A DNA stretch of 64,000 nt from positions 372,001 through 436,000 of the forward strand of contig JAXMBA010000008.1 in assembly GCA_046350095.1 (NCBI GenBank). The letters are read 5' to 3'. A program made the position numbers and the translations under genes. Below are positions 1 through 7,676 of the stretch, piece after piece. The notes under the pieces are model-generated. The model did no database searches and was not told the origin of the DNA. It saw nothing but the letters and a program-made list of their open reading frames with translations. Positions within the stretch are counted from its first letter, which is position 1, and every line of letters begins with the position of its first letter. The DNA is from Urbifossiella sp046350095 (lineage in GTDB: Bacteria > Planctomycetota > Planctomycetia > Gemmatales > Gemmataceae).

Positions 1-1
1 A

Positions 2-766
2 GACCTGCGCACGTCGCTGGAACTATTACTCGACGATGTCGTTTGGAGCCCCGAGAGCGACTTCCGCAAACTGTTCCTGACCGACACCGTGCCGCTGAAC
101 GCCCGGCTCGCCAAGCTGTACGGCGGCTCCGTCGCCGACGACGCGGGCTTCCGGGCGGTGCGGCTCGACTACGGCAAACGGTTCGGCGTGCTGACGCACC
201 CGTACCTGATGGCGACGTTCGGCTACACCAGCGACAGCGCCCCGATCCACCGCGGCGTCTTCCTCGCCCGCGGCGTACTCGGCCTGACGCTGCGGCCGCC
301 GCAGGATGCGTTCGCCCCGTTCGCGGCCGAGTTGCACCCGACGCTCACGACGCGCGAGCGGACGGCGCTGCAGACACGACCCGCGGCGTGCGTGACGTGC
401 CACGGGGTCATCAACCCACTCGGCTTCACGCTCGAGAACTTCGACGCCATCGGCCGGTACCGCGACCGTGACGCCGGCAAGGCGGTGGACTCGAGTGGCG
501 CGTACCATACCCGCGCCGGCACCGACGTGACCTTCGCCGGGCCCGGGGAGCTCGCACGCTTCCTGGCGACGAGCCCGGAGGTTCACACGGCCTTTGCCGA
601 GCAGCTGTTCCACCACCTGGCTAAGCAGCCGACCCGCGCCTACGGCCCGCGCACGCCCGACGAGCTCGGCGCGGCCCTGAGCCGCGACGACTTCAGCATC
701 CGAAAGCTAATCGTCCGCGTCGCCGTGATTTCCGCTTTACCCCCGCCGGTGGCTCCGAAACAATAA
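2..766 (+). CDS. DUF1592/DUF1588/DUF1585 family protein, C-terminal part (5' end outside window)
   Basis: The frame is open from the first bases of the window, so the gene starts upstream and only about 254 C-terminal residues are visible. They include a CxxCH motif (ACVTCHG, bases 389-403) followed by NPLGFTLENFDAIGRYR, the signature of DUF1588, and then a DUF1585-like tail (FAEQLFHHLAKQPTRAYGP). Complete members of this planctomycete family are long secreted proteins with a cytochrome-c-like N-terminal domain and DUF1587/1592/1588/1585 modules. Their biochemical role is unknown; the CxxCH suggests haem or metal binding at the cell surface. The DUF1552 gene follows 41 bases downstream, the usual partner order. 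The family call is firm; the function is not. Confidence 0.9.
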   Translation, partial: DLRTSLELLLDDVVWSPESDFRKLFLTDTVPLNARLAKLYGGSVADDAGFRAVRLDYGKRFGVLTHPYLMATFGYTSDSAPIHRGVFLARGVLGLTLRPPQDAFAPFAAELHPTLTTRERTALQTRPAACVTCHGVINPLGFTLENFDAIGRYRDRDAGKAVDSSGAYHTRAGTDVTFAGPGELARFLATSPEVHTAFAEQLFHHLAKQPTRAYGPRTPDELGAALSRDDFSIRKLIVRVAVISALPPPVAPKQ

Positions 767-807
767 TCAACGTGACGCCCGTCGGGCCTCACCCAGTGGA
801 GTTGCGA

Positions 808-2121
808 ATGCCTGCCGTCCGTTCCCGCCGCGCCTTCCTCCGCGACCTCGGCGTCGGCGCCGCCGCCCTGCCGTTCGTCGGGAACCTGCCCGGCCTCGGG
901 TTCGCGAACCAGGCACGCCGCAAGCAGCGGCTCGTTGTCATGTTCAGCCCGAACGGCGTCATTCCCGGCGCGTTCTGGCCGAAGGAGGAAGGCGCGGACT
1001 TCGCCCTTCCCGAGTCGCTGACGCCGCTCGCCTCGTTCAAGGACAAGACGCTGATCTTGAACGGCGTCTGCGACCGCGTCCGCGGGGACGGCGACGCACA
1101 CATGCGCGGCATCGGCTGCTTGCTCACGGGCGTCGAACTTTTCCCGGGCAACATCCAGGGCGGCTCGCACACCCCCGCCGGTTGGGCGAGTGGCATCTCG
1201 ATCGACCAGGAAATTCGCTCATTTCTTCAGCGAGACGCCGCCACCCGCACGCGGTTCGGCTCGCTCGAATTCGGCGTCATGGTCCCCGACCGGGCTGACA
1301 CCTGGACGCGGATGGTGTACACCGCCGCGAACAAGCCGGTGGCGCCGATCGACGACCCGTACCAGATGTTCAACAAGCTCTACGGCCGCACGAAGGACCG
1401 CGAGTTACTCGGCAGCGTCCTCGACGACGTGACCGCGGACCTGAACCGCGTCGCAGGCGCCGTGGGCGCCGCGGACCGCCGCTTGCTCGACGAGCACGCC
1501 ACGTTCGTGCGCGAGATGGAGCAGGAGTTGCGGGCCGCCCGCGCCGCGGCCGGGCACGAGGTGCCGCGAATCGAACCCGGCGTGCGGAAGGACAACGACC
1601 GCATCCCGCAGATCAGCCGGATGCAGATCGACCTGATGGTGAACGCCTTCAAGGCCGACTTCACCCGCGTCTCCACGCTCCAGTACACGAACTCGGTCGG
1701 CATGGCGCGGATGAAGTGGCTCGACATCACCGAGGGGCATCACGAGCTGAGCCACGAGCCGGACACGAACCAGACGGCGGTGGACAAGCTGACGCGGATC
1801 AACAAGTGGTTCGCCGGAGAACTGGCCTACCTCGCCCGCAAGCTCGCCGACACCCCCGAGCCGGGCGGCACGGGCACCATGCTCGACAACACCGTCATCG
1901 TGTGGACGAACGAGCTGGGGAAGGGGAACTCGCACACCCTGGACAACATCCCGTTCCTGCTCGTCGGCGGCGGGCTCGACTTCAAGACGGGCCGGTCGCT
2001 GAAGTTCCCGCGAGTGGCGCACAACCGACTGCTGATGGCGCTGGCCCACGGGTTCGGCCACCGCGTCGAACGCTTCGGCAGCAGCGAGTTCTGTGGGGCA
2101 GGGGCGCTCAATCTGAGCTAG
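808..2121 (+). CDS. DUF1552 domain-containing secreted protein
   Basis: This 437-residue protein belongs to the DUF1552 family, which in planctomycetes is nearly always encoded beside a DUF1592/1588 protein, as here. The N-terminus RSRRAFLRDLGVGAAALPF carries the twin arginine, following hydrophobic stretch and small residues of a Tat signal, so export in a folded, possibly cofactor-bound state is likely. The body has typical family segments such as VVMFSPNGVIPGAFWP, HMRGIGCLLTG and the C-terminal WTNELGKGNSHTLDNIPFLL, which resembles the metal-site region of alkaline-phosphatase/sulfatase-like folds. A GTG at 772 would add 12 residues in front of the Tat motif; ATG 808 is preferred because it places the RR near the start. 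The enzymatic role is not established. Confidence 0.9.
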   Translation: MPAVRSRRAFLRDLGVGAAALPFVGNLPGLGFANQARRKQRLVVMFSPNGVIPGAFWPKEEGADFALPESLTPLASFKDKTLILNGVCDRVRGDGDAHMRGIGCLLTGVELFPGNIQGGSHTPAGWASGISIDQEIRSFLQRDAATRTRFGSLEFGVMVPDRADTWTRMVYTAANKPVAPIDDPYQMFNKLYGRTKDRELLGSVLDDVTADLNRVAGAVGAADRRLLDEHATFVREMEQELRAARAAAGHEVPRIEPGVRKDNDRIPQISRMQIDLMVNAFKADFTRVSTLQYTNSVGMARMKWLDITEGHHELSHEPDTNQTAVDKLTRINKWFAGELAYLARKLADTPEPGGTGTMLDNTVIVWTNELGKGNSHTLDNIPFLLVGGGLDFKTGRSLKFPRVAHNRLLMALAHGFGHRVERFGSSEFCGAGALNLS

Positions 2122-2133
2122 TTCGTCCGCGGC

Positions 2134-2167
2134 TTGCGGCGTAGCGCTGCACTGCGCTACGCCGCAA
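2134..2167. terminator. Bidirectional hairpin terminator between convergent genes
   Basis: A perfect 14-bp inverted repeat (2134-2147 with 2154-2167, arms TTGCGGCGTAGCGC and its complement) encloses a 6-base loop. It lies in the 58-base gap between the stop of the DUF1552 gene and the stop of the opposing SGNH/FG-GAP gene. AA ends the plus-strand stem and only scattered T follows, so it is a strong hairpin but not a canonical U-tract terminator. Confidence 0.65.
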
Positions 2168-2179
2168 CTGGTTGGGATA

Positions 2180-3871
2180 CTAACCCACGTACACGCCGTA
2201 GCCGCGGCCCGGCTCGTCGAGCCCGAACACCTCCCAATCGTACCCGCGGTACGTCCGTGCCGTCCCCGCCGTCAGCAGCTTGTCCGGCGCGCCGCGCAGT
2301 ACCCCAAGCCGTACCGAACCAGTAACCGGCGCAAAGAGACTCACCCGCTCTGCACCCGTTTCGGCGTCCGTGAGCTTGACGTGTGGAGCCCCTGCGGCCG
2401 GGGCCGTCGCCACGTCGCCGTTCAGCACCGCGACCGTCACGCCGGTCCGCAAGCCGGCGTCGAAAGCGGCGTAGCTGAACACCGGCCGAGACTCGCCGAG
2501 GCGGAACACCTTCACGACCGGCCCGCCGCCGTTCCCGGCCCCCGTCACGATCGCGGGGCCGACGGCGTTCACGCGACCCGCCGCGACTGCGACGCCGCCT
2601 CGGAACGACGACTCGTAGGCGAAGAAGCGAGCCACTTCGGCGAAGTCCCCGCCGTGGTACACGGCCACCGCCGGGCCGCCGCCGTCACCCGCACCAGCCA
2701 CCACCTCCGCGACGCCGTCGCCGTCCAGGTCCGCGGCGGCGACGTTTACCCCGGAGCGAGCCGATGATTCGAACGTGAAAAAGCTCGCCGCCTCGGAACC
2801 GTCTGCGCCGCTGATCACCTTGACCGCCGGCGCCCCACCCGGGCCCGCTCCAACCAGGATGTCGGGCACGCCGTCGCCGGTCATGTCGCCCGTCGCCACG
2901 CGGACGCCGCCGGTGAATCCCGGGCCGAACGCCAGGAACTGATTCCGCAGCTGACCCGCGGTGTCGAACACGCTCACAACCGCAGCCTGCCCGATGTCGC
3001 GGCCGGTGGCGAACACCGTTTGATCTTTTGCCAGTGGTGACCAGGCCCGCGCGTCCGGCACGTCGGCCGGGGAAGTAACCACGCGGCGGAACCAAGCCAG
3101 CACCTCCAACGCCTCCAGGTTGCGGACGTTCTGCCCGGACCCAGTCACGCTCGTGCCGTCGCCGTCGTAGACGAGGTGGACGCCGTCCGGAGCCAGGCCG
3201 CCGCCGGGCAGTGGCGAGACGCCGCGCCACAGGTTCCACAACGGCACGCGGAACTCGCCGGCCACGTCGGCGACGATCTGGTTCAACACCGGTACCCGAC
3301 CCGCAAGCGCGCCGCCGTTGTACGTGTTCGGCGGGATCGTGCTCAGCAGCGGCACGACGCCCGCTGCGGTGAGCGTCCCAACGATGGTGTGCAGTTGCTC
3401 GCGGTACGACTCTGGCTGATTCCAAATGAGGTCGTTCGTCCCGATCATCACGACGGCGACACCGACAGTTGATGACGCCAACTCTGCGGGGATCGTGGCC
3501 GCCAGGTCCGTCGCGCGAAAGCCGGGGACCGCGCTCGTCGTCGGCCGCACGAACGAGCCGCCGGCGCGGAATTCGGTCACGGTAGCCACCAGGTCCGGCC
3601 GCACTGCGGCGAGACCTGTCGGGTTGTAGTCGGGCTTGCCGTACCCGGCGAGGAAGCCGCTGTAGTAGCTGCCGATCGTCGCCGAGTTGCTGTCCCCGGC
3701 GACCAGGAGGGACGTGGTGGAGCGGCCGCTGAGTTGCCCCCGCAGTGCGATCGCACGTACGGAGTCGATGACCGCCGCGTCGTCGGCCGGGACGACGGGC
3801 AGCGTTTGGAACGCGGCGGCGGGGACCTCACGAGCATCGAGGAGCTCGACCGCGAGCGGCGGGCGGGACAC
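2180..3871 (-). CDS. SGNH/GDSL hydrolase fused to FG-GAP repeat propeller
   Basis: A 563-residue protein with two parts. Residues 55-250 form an SGNH (GDSL-type) hydrolase: GDSN with candidate nucleophile Ser61, GTND with Asn146, and the DGVH block with Asp229 and His232. These are the expected catalytic positions of a secreted esterase or carbohydrate deacetylase. Residues about 320-555 are FG-GAP/VCBS-like repeats, each with a DxDGDG-type calcium loop and a GAGDGGGPAVAVY-like strand. The N-terminus has LLDAREVPA, close to the planctomycete surface-protein tag LEDRxVPA, and no classical signal peptide. The start is a GTG. The protein ends in GVYVG, a terminus shared in style with the FG-GAP protein near 55 kb. 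Substrate unknown. Confidence 0.85.
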   Translation of the reverse strand: MSRPPLAVELLDAREVPAAAFQTLPVVPADDAAVIDSVRAIALRGQLSGRSTTSLLVAGDSNSATIGSYYSGFLAGYGKPDYNPTGLAAVRPDLVATVTEFRAGGSFVRPTTSAVPGFRATDLAATIPAELASSTVGVAVVMIGTNDLIWNQPESYREQLHTIVGTLTAAGVVPLLSTIPPNTYNGGALAGRVPVLNQIVADVAGEFRVPLWNLWRGVSPLPGGGLAPDGVHLVYDGDGTSVTGSGQNVRNLEALEVLAWFRRVVTSPADVPDARAWSPLAKDQTVFATGRDIGQAAVVSVFDTAGQLRNQFLAFGPGFTGGVRVATGDMTGDGVPDILVGAGPGGAPAVKVISGADGSEAASFFTFESSARSGVNVAAADLDGDGVAEVVAGAGDGGGPAVAVYHGGDFAEVARFFAYESSFRGGVAVAAGRVNAVGPAIVTGAGNGGGPVVKVFRLGESRPVFSYAAFDAGLRTGVTVAVLNGDVATAPAAGAPHVKLTDAETGAERVSLFAPVTGSVRLGVLRGAPDKLLTAGTARTYRGYDWEVFGLDEPGRGYGVYVG

Positions 3872-4116
3872 GGGCGCGTCCTCGCTGGGTGAGGTACGGG
3901 CGCGTCCTGGCCGCGTGGCTGATCCGTCCCCCGCAGTCTGCGCCGCTTCACGCCGTCTAGCTTAGTCCGGCCGCGGCGATCGGCCCGAACGCTCCGGAAG
4001 CCGTTGACACGACCGGCAGCCGCGATATGGTCCGCGACCTGAACCCGTGTCGCCGCCGCAGGGGGAAACTGTACGGCGGCGACCCGGTAGAAGTCGAATA
4101 ACCCGGACAGCCCGCA

Positions 4117-4497
4117 ATGTCGGACGCGACCACCCCGGTGGCGGCGCTCAAGGAGAACATGCGCCGGTTCGCCGACGCCCGCGGGTGGGAGCCGTACCAC
4201 TCGCCGAAAAACCTCGTTATGGCCCTGGCCAGCGAGGTCGGCGAACTGTGCACCGTGTTCCGCTGGCTGACGGCCGACGAGTCGCGGCGGCTGGACGACA
4301 CACCCGGCTTACGCGAGGCGGTGGCCGACGAGATGGCGGACGTGGCCAACTGCCTCTTTCTACTGAGCGTCCACACGGGTATCGACCTGAGCGACGCGGT
4401 GCGGTCGAAGACGGCGAAGAACGCGATCAAATACCCGGCTCCGCCGCCTTCGGGGGAGGGCGGCAGGGCCGGGGGAGACACGCCGGCCGCGGGCTGA
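4117..4497 (+). CDS. MazG-like nucleotide pyrophosphohydrolase
   Basis: A 126-residue all-alpha NTP pyrophosphohydrolase of the MazG/dCTPase (RS21-C6-like) group, which removes pyrophosphate from aberrant or excess (d)NTPs. The Mg-binding signature is present: SEVGEL (Glu40, Glu43) followed by DEMADV (Glu72, Asp75). The spacing and length fit short single-domain members that work as homo-oligomers in the cytoplasm. The last 17 residues (from PPSGEGG) are Gly/Pro-rich, outside the domain, and seem to be encoded by intergenic-repeat-like DNA, so the natural stop may have been displaced. The next gene starts 46 bases on. Exact nucleotide preference cannot be read from sequence. Confidence 0.85.
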   Translation: MSDATTPVAALKENMRRFADARGWEPYHSPKNLVMALASEVGELCTVFRWLTADESRRLDDTPGLREAVADEMADVANCLFLLSVHTGIDLSDAVRSKTAKNAIKYPAPPPSGEGGRAGGDTPAAG

Positions 4498-4543
4498 CGC
4501 GGCACTCGGGGACAGGGACTTTTTCGCCCAGGGGGACCAGGCC

Positions 4544-6844
4544 GTGCGTTCTCGAACCCTTTTCCGCGCCGCGGTGTCGGCCGCCGCGGTCGGGCTGGCC
4601 GCCTTCGGGACGGTCACCGCCCAGCAGCCGCCGACCGGCAAGCTGCCGCCCGCCGGGCAGCCGGCGACCACCGTGCGGCCGTTCGGCGAGTGGTCGCCGA
4701 CGCCCGCCCCGCCCGGCGGCTACACGCCGAAGCAGAGCGGCGTTCAGCCTGCCGGCGGCGTGCTGCCGACACCCCCGGGGTACCTTCAGTCGTCTCAGTC
4801 GGGTAACAAGGGTCGCCTCACCACCCCGGTGATGGCTGGCGCCGATGGTGTCCGACCTGCGAGCGGCTTCGACCTGCCGCCGCCCAATCTCGACATCCCG
4901 AATTTCAAGGGTGGCACCGCGCCCTCAACGGCCGAGCCGAATCTGTCGAAGTTCGGCCCGCTTCCGACGGCGGACGACCCGAAGCCGCCGGTGCCCGTAG
5001 TGCCGCCGGTGGGCCGCTCCCCGGCCACGCCGTCAGGCGTGCCGACCTCGGCCGCGCCGCCGCTCGTGCCGACCCCGGTCGCACTGCCGGCCCCGCCGCT
5101 GGTTCCGCCTGTGGCGGCGCCGATGACACCACTCCCGGTTCCCGCGCCCGCGGCGCTGCCGCCGGTCGGACAGTCGGCCCCGGTCGTGCCGCCGGCACCC
5201 GCTGTCGTGCCACCAGGCGCCACACCGCCGGTTGCCACGCCGCTGGTGCCGCCCGTTGGTACCGCAACGACCGCGCCCCCGATCACACCGGTGGCACCGC
5301 CGGCTACGAACCCGGCCATGACGTCGCAGCAGACGCCATCCGTCGCTACGCCGCCGGTCGCCACGCCGGCCGTCGCACTGCCGCCCCGGGCCACGCCGTC
5401 GGTCGTGGTTGAGGCGGTGTGCCCCGAGACGGTGTCGTTCGGACAGGAGTACCAGTACAAGCTGATCGTCCGGAACGGCGGTAGCGGGGCCGTGGCCCAC
5501 GTCCGCGTTGAGAACGAACTACCCGGCGGCGCCCGTTTCGTCGGCTGCGAACCGCAGGCCGAGCTCAACGGCGACCGCCTCGTGTGGTCGCTCGGCTCGC
5601 TCGACGCGGGTGCCGAGCGGCACCTCACGGTGAAGGTGAAGGCCGGCGACGAGGGCGAAGCCCGTACCCGCGCCACGGTGACGTTCTCTGCCGCCGTATC
5701 CGGCCGCACGCACGTCACCCGGCCGCGGCTGACCACGACGGTCCGCGGGCCGGAGTCGGCCCGCGCCGGAGACGACGCCCGGTTCGTCATCAACGTCACG
5801 AACAGCGGCTCCGGCCCGGCCAACCGCGTGCTCGTCCAGGCCACGCTGTCCGACGGGCTGTACCACGCCCAGGCCCAGAAGGGCGGGCTGATCGAGGCCG
5901 AGTTGCCGATGGTGAAGGCCGGCGAGACGCGCACCGTCGAGTTGAAGCTCGGCGCGGCCAAGTCCGGCCTCCAGAGTCTACAGATCGTCACCGCCGCGGA
6001 CGGCAGCCCGGACGCCACGGCGAAGGCGGCCATGAACGTCATCGAGCCGATGTTGGCGGTCCGCCAGGCCGGGCCGGGCAAGTGCCTGGTCGGCGGCACG
6101 GACCCGACCTTCGAGATCGAGCTGACCAACCCCGGAACTGCGGCGACGGACCCGGTGCAACTCCACTCGGTGCTGCCGGACGGGTTCGACTTCGCCAGCG
6201 CGAGCGACGGCGGGGCGGTGGCGACGGGTAACGCCCGCACCGTGTCGTGGCGGCTGCCCGGCCTGCCGGCCGGCGGGAACAAGAAGGTGACGCTACGCCT
6301 GCGGGCGACGACCGCGACCGACGGCAGCCCCCTGCGGACGGTCGCCCAGTCGGTGCCGGCCGAGGTCACGCCGGTGGGCGCGACGGCCTCCGGCGTGGCC
6401 GTTCGGCCGGCCGGCCGCGGGCGTGAGGCGCGGACAGAATCGGTAATCGCCGCCGAGGGTGTCGCCGCCGTTCGCTTCGACGTGACCGTGCTGGAGAACC
6501 CGGTGATGGTCGGCCGCGAGGCGACCTACGAGATCAAGGTCTCGAACCGCGGCACCGGCCCGTGCCAGAACGTGCAACTGGTAGCGGTGCTCGCCGACGG
6601 TACCGAGTTCATGGGCGCCACGGCCGGAGCGACGAACCAGGCCGCGGCGGTGCGGGCGCAGGGCCAGCAGGTCACGTTCGAAGTGATCCCGAGCCTGGGC
6701 GCCCGAGCCGACCACGTGTACCGCGTGCGGGTGAAGGCGAACGCCGCGGGCGCCCTGCCGTTCCGCGTGCAGTTGTCGTCCGACCAGCTACGGGCGCCGC
6801 TGGTCAAGGAAGAGAGCACGACGTTCTACATGGAGCAGCGGTAG
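4544..6844 (+). CDS. Secreted Pro-rich protein with four DUF11 repeats
   Basis: A 766-residue exported protein. Residues 1-27 form a signal peptide ending VTAQQ. Residues about 30-285 are low-complexity Pro/Ala/Val sequence, probably an extended wall- or envelope-spanning linker. Four DUF11/CARDB-like Ig-fold repeats follow, each recognisable from a YxxxVxNxGSGxAxxVxVxxxLPxG pattern (for example YKLIVRNGGSGAVAHVRVEN and YEIKVSNRGTGPCQNVQLV). The protein has no enzyme motif and is best seen as a structural or adhesive surface component. It starts at GTG 4544 behind an AGGGGGA Shine-Dalgarno-like stretch. The Pro-rich architecture recurs in the gene at 7677, with a RimI-like gene between them. 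Confidence 0.85.
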   Translation: MRSRTLFRAAVSAAAVGLAAFGTVTAQQPPTGKLPPAGQPATTVRPFGEWSPTPAPPGGYTPKQSGVQPAGGVLPTPPGYLQSSQSGNKGRLTTPVMAGADGVRPASGFDLPPPNLDIPNFKGGTAPSTAEPNLSKFGPLPTADDPKPPVPVVPPVGRSPATPSGVPTSAAPPLVPTPVALPAPPLVPPVAAPMTPLPVPAPAALPPVGQSAPVVPPAPAVVPPGATPPVATPLVPPVGTATTAPPITPVAPPATNPAMTSQQTPSVATPPVATPAVALPPRATPSVVVEAVCPETVSFGQEYQYKLIVRNGGSGAVAHVRVENELPGGARFVGCEPQAELNGDRLVWSLGSLDAGAERHLTVKVKAGDEGEARTRATVTFSAAVSGRTHVTRPRLTTTVRGPESARAGDDARFVINVTNSGSGPANRVLVQATLSDGLYHAQAQKGGLIEAELPMVKAGETRTVELKLGAAKSGLQSLQIVTAADGSPDATAKAAMNVIEPMLAVRQAGPGKCLVGGTDPTFEIELTNPGTAATDPVQLHSVLPDGFDFASASDGGAVATGNARTVSWRLPGLPAGGNKKVTLRLRATTATDGSPLRTVAQSVPAEVTPVGATASGVAVRPAGRGREARTESVIAAEGVAAVRFDVTVLENPVMVGREATYEIKVSNRGTGPCQNVQLVAVLADGTEFMGATAGATNQAAAVRAQGQQVTFEVIPSLGARADHVYRVRVKANAAGALPFRVQLSSDQLRAPLVKEESTTFYMEQR

Positions 6845-6968
6845 TTGGGAACAGGAGCCGGGGGCCGGGGGCCAGGAAGCAGACGATCCGAAGATGTCTC
6901 CTGGTCCCTGCCTCCTCGAGAAGTTCGTGGCGATCGCGCCACACCGTCAAGTTGAGAAGCGCGGTGAC

Positions 6969-6994
6969 GCAACCCCGCTGGGGGGCGGGGTTGC
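6969..6994 (+). other. Intergenic GC hairpin upstream of the RimI-like gene
   Basis: A perfect 10-bp inverted repeat (GCAACCCCGC at 6969-6978 with its complement at 6985-6994) surrounds a TGGGGG loop, between the DUF11 gene and the acetyltransferase gene. No T-tract follows. It may end transcription of the upstream gene or act in the leader of the downstream gene; the sequence alone does not decide. Confidence 0.5.
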
Positions 6995-7069
6995 GGGTTG
7001 GCGGGGGTGAAGGATACCATCCGGCGGCTTTCGACCCGGGTCCGCCCGGGCGGGGGAAGGAGCCCGTTC

Positions 7070-7627
7070 ATGAGCGTGGGACGTGCGCAGCGCCAGCGGC
7101 AGAAGCTGCACATCCGGTGGATGATCCGGCGTGACATGCCGGACGTGCTCGCGGCCGAGCGGGCCAGCTTCGAGTACGCGTGGACGGAGGACGACTTCCT
7201 CCGCTGCCTTCGCCAGAGAAACTGCATCGGCATGGTCGCCGAGACCGACGAGCCGGTCGGCCCCGCCCCCGGTGTCCGGGTGGCCGGGTTCATGATCTAC
7301 GAGCTCCACAAGACCCGCCTGCACATCCTGAACTTCGCCGTCCACCCGCTGGCCCGGCGGAACGGGATCGGCGGGCAGATGCTCGGCAAGCTGGTCCACA
7401 AGCTGACGACACACCGCCGCCTCAAGATCACGCTCGCGGTGCGAGAGCGCAACATCGACGCCCAGGTGTTCTTCCGCGACCACGACTTCCGCGCCACCAA
7501 GGTGCTGCGGAACTACTACGAGGACAGCGGCGAGGACGCCTTCCAGATGGAGCTCTGGGCCCCGTCCGACTACGCCGACGAGGGCGACGGTCCGGTCAAC
7601 CGGATCGCCCAGTACGAGGAGCGCTAG
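7070..7627 (+). CDS. RimI-like GNAT N-acetyltransferase
   Basis: A 185-residue GNAT enzyme that would transfer an acetyl group from acetyl-CoA to an amine. The acetyl-CoA pyrophosphate loop is clear: ARRNGIGGQML (R/Q-x-x-G-x-G/A). The N-terminal MIRRDMPDVLAAERASFEYAW and the later RERNIDAQVFFRDHDFRATKVL resemble ribosomal-protein-alanine acetyltransferase RimI, which modifies the N-terminus of S18, but substrate assignment within GNAT is uncertain. ATG 7070 is chosen because a strong GGGGGAAGGAG Shine-Dalgarno lies about 8 bases upstream. A TTG 72 bases earlier would add a tail unlike family N-termini. A terminator hairpin follows directly. Confidence 0.8.
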   Translation: MSVGRAQRQRQKLHIRWMIRRDMPDVLAAERASFEYAWTEDDFLRCLRQRNCIGMVAETDEPVGPAPGVRVAGFMIYELHKTRLHILNFAVHPLARRNGIGGQMLGKLVHKLTTHRRLKITLAVRERNIDAQVFFRDHDFRATKVLRNYYEDSGEDAFQMELWAPSDYADEGDGPVNRIAQYEER

Positions 7628-7634
7628 TAGCCGA

Positions 7635-7657
7635 GCCCGGGGCCGCCCCCGGGCTTT
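7635..7657 (+). terminator. Rho-independent-type terminator after the RimI-like gene
   Basis: An 8-bp perfect GC stem (GCCCGGGG at 7635-7642 with CCCCGGGC at 7647-7654), a CCGC loop and a short TTT tail begin 8 bases after the stop codon. The T-tract is short, as is common in GC-rich genomes. Confidence 0.6.
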
Positions 7658-7676
7658 CGGTCCAGGGAGGGAACCC

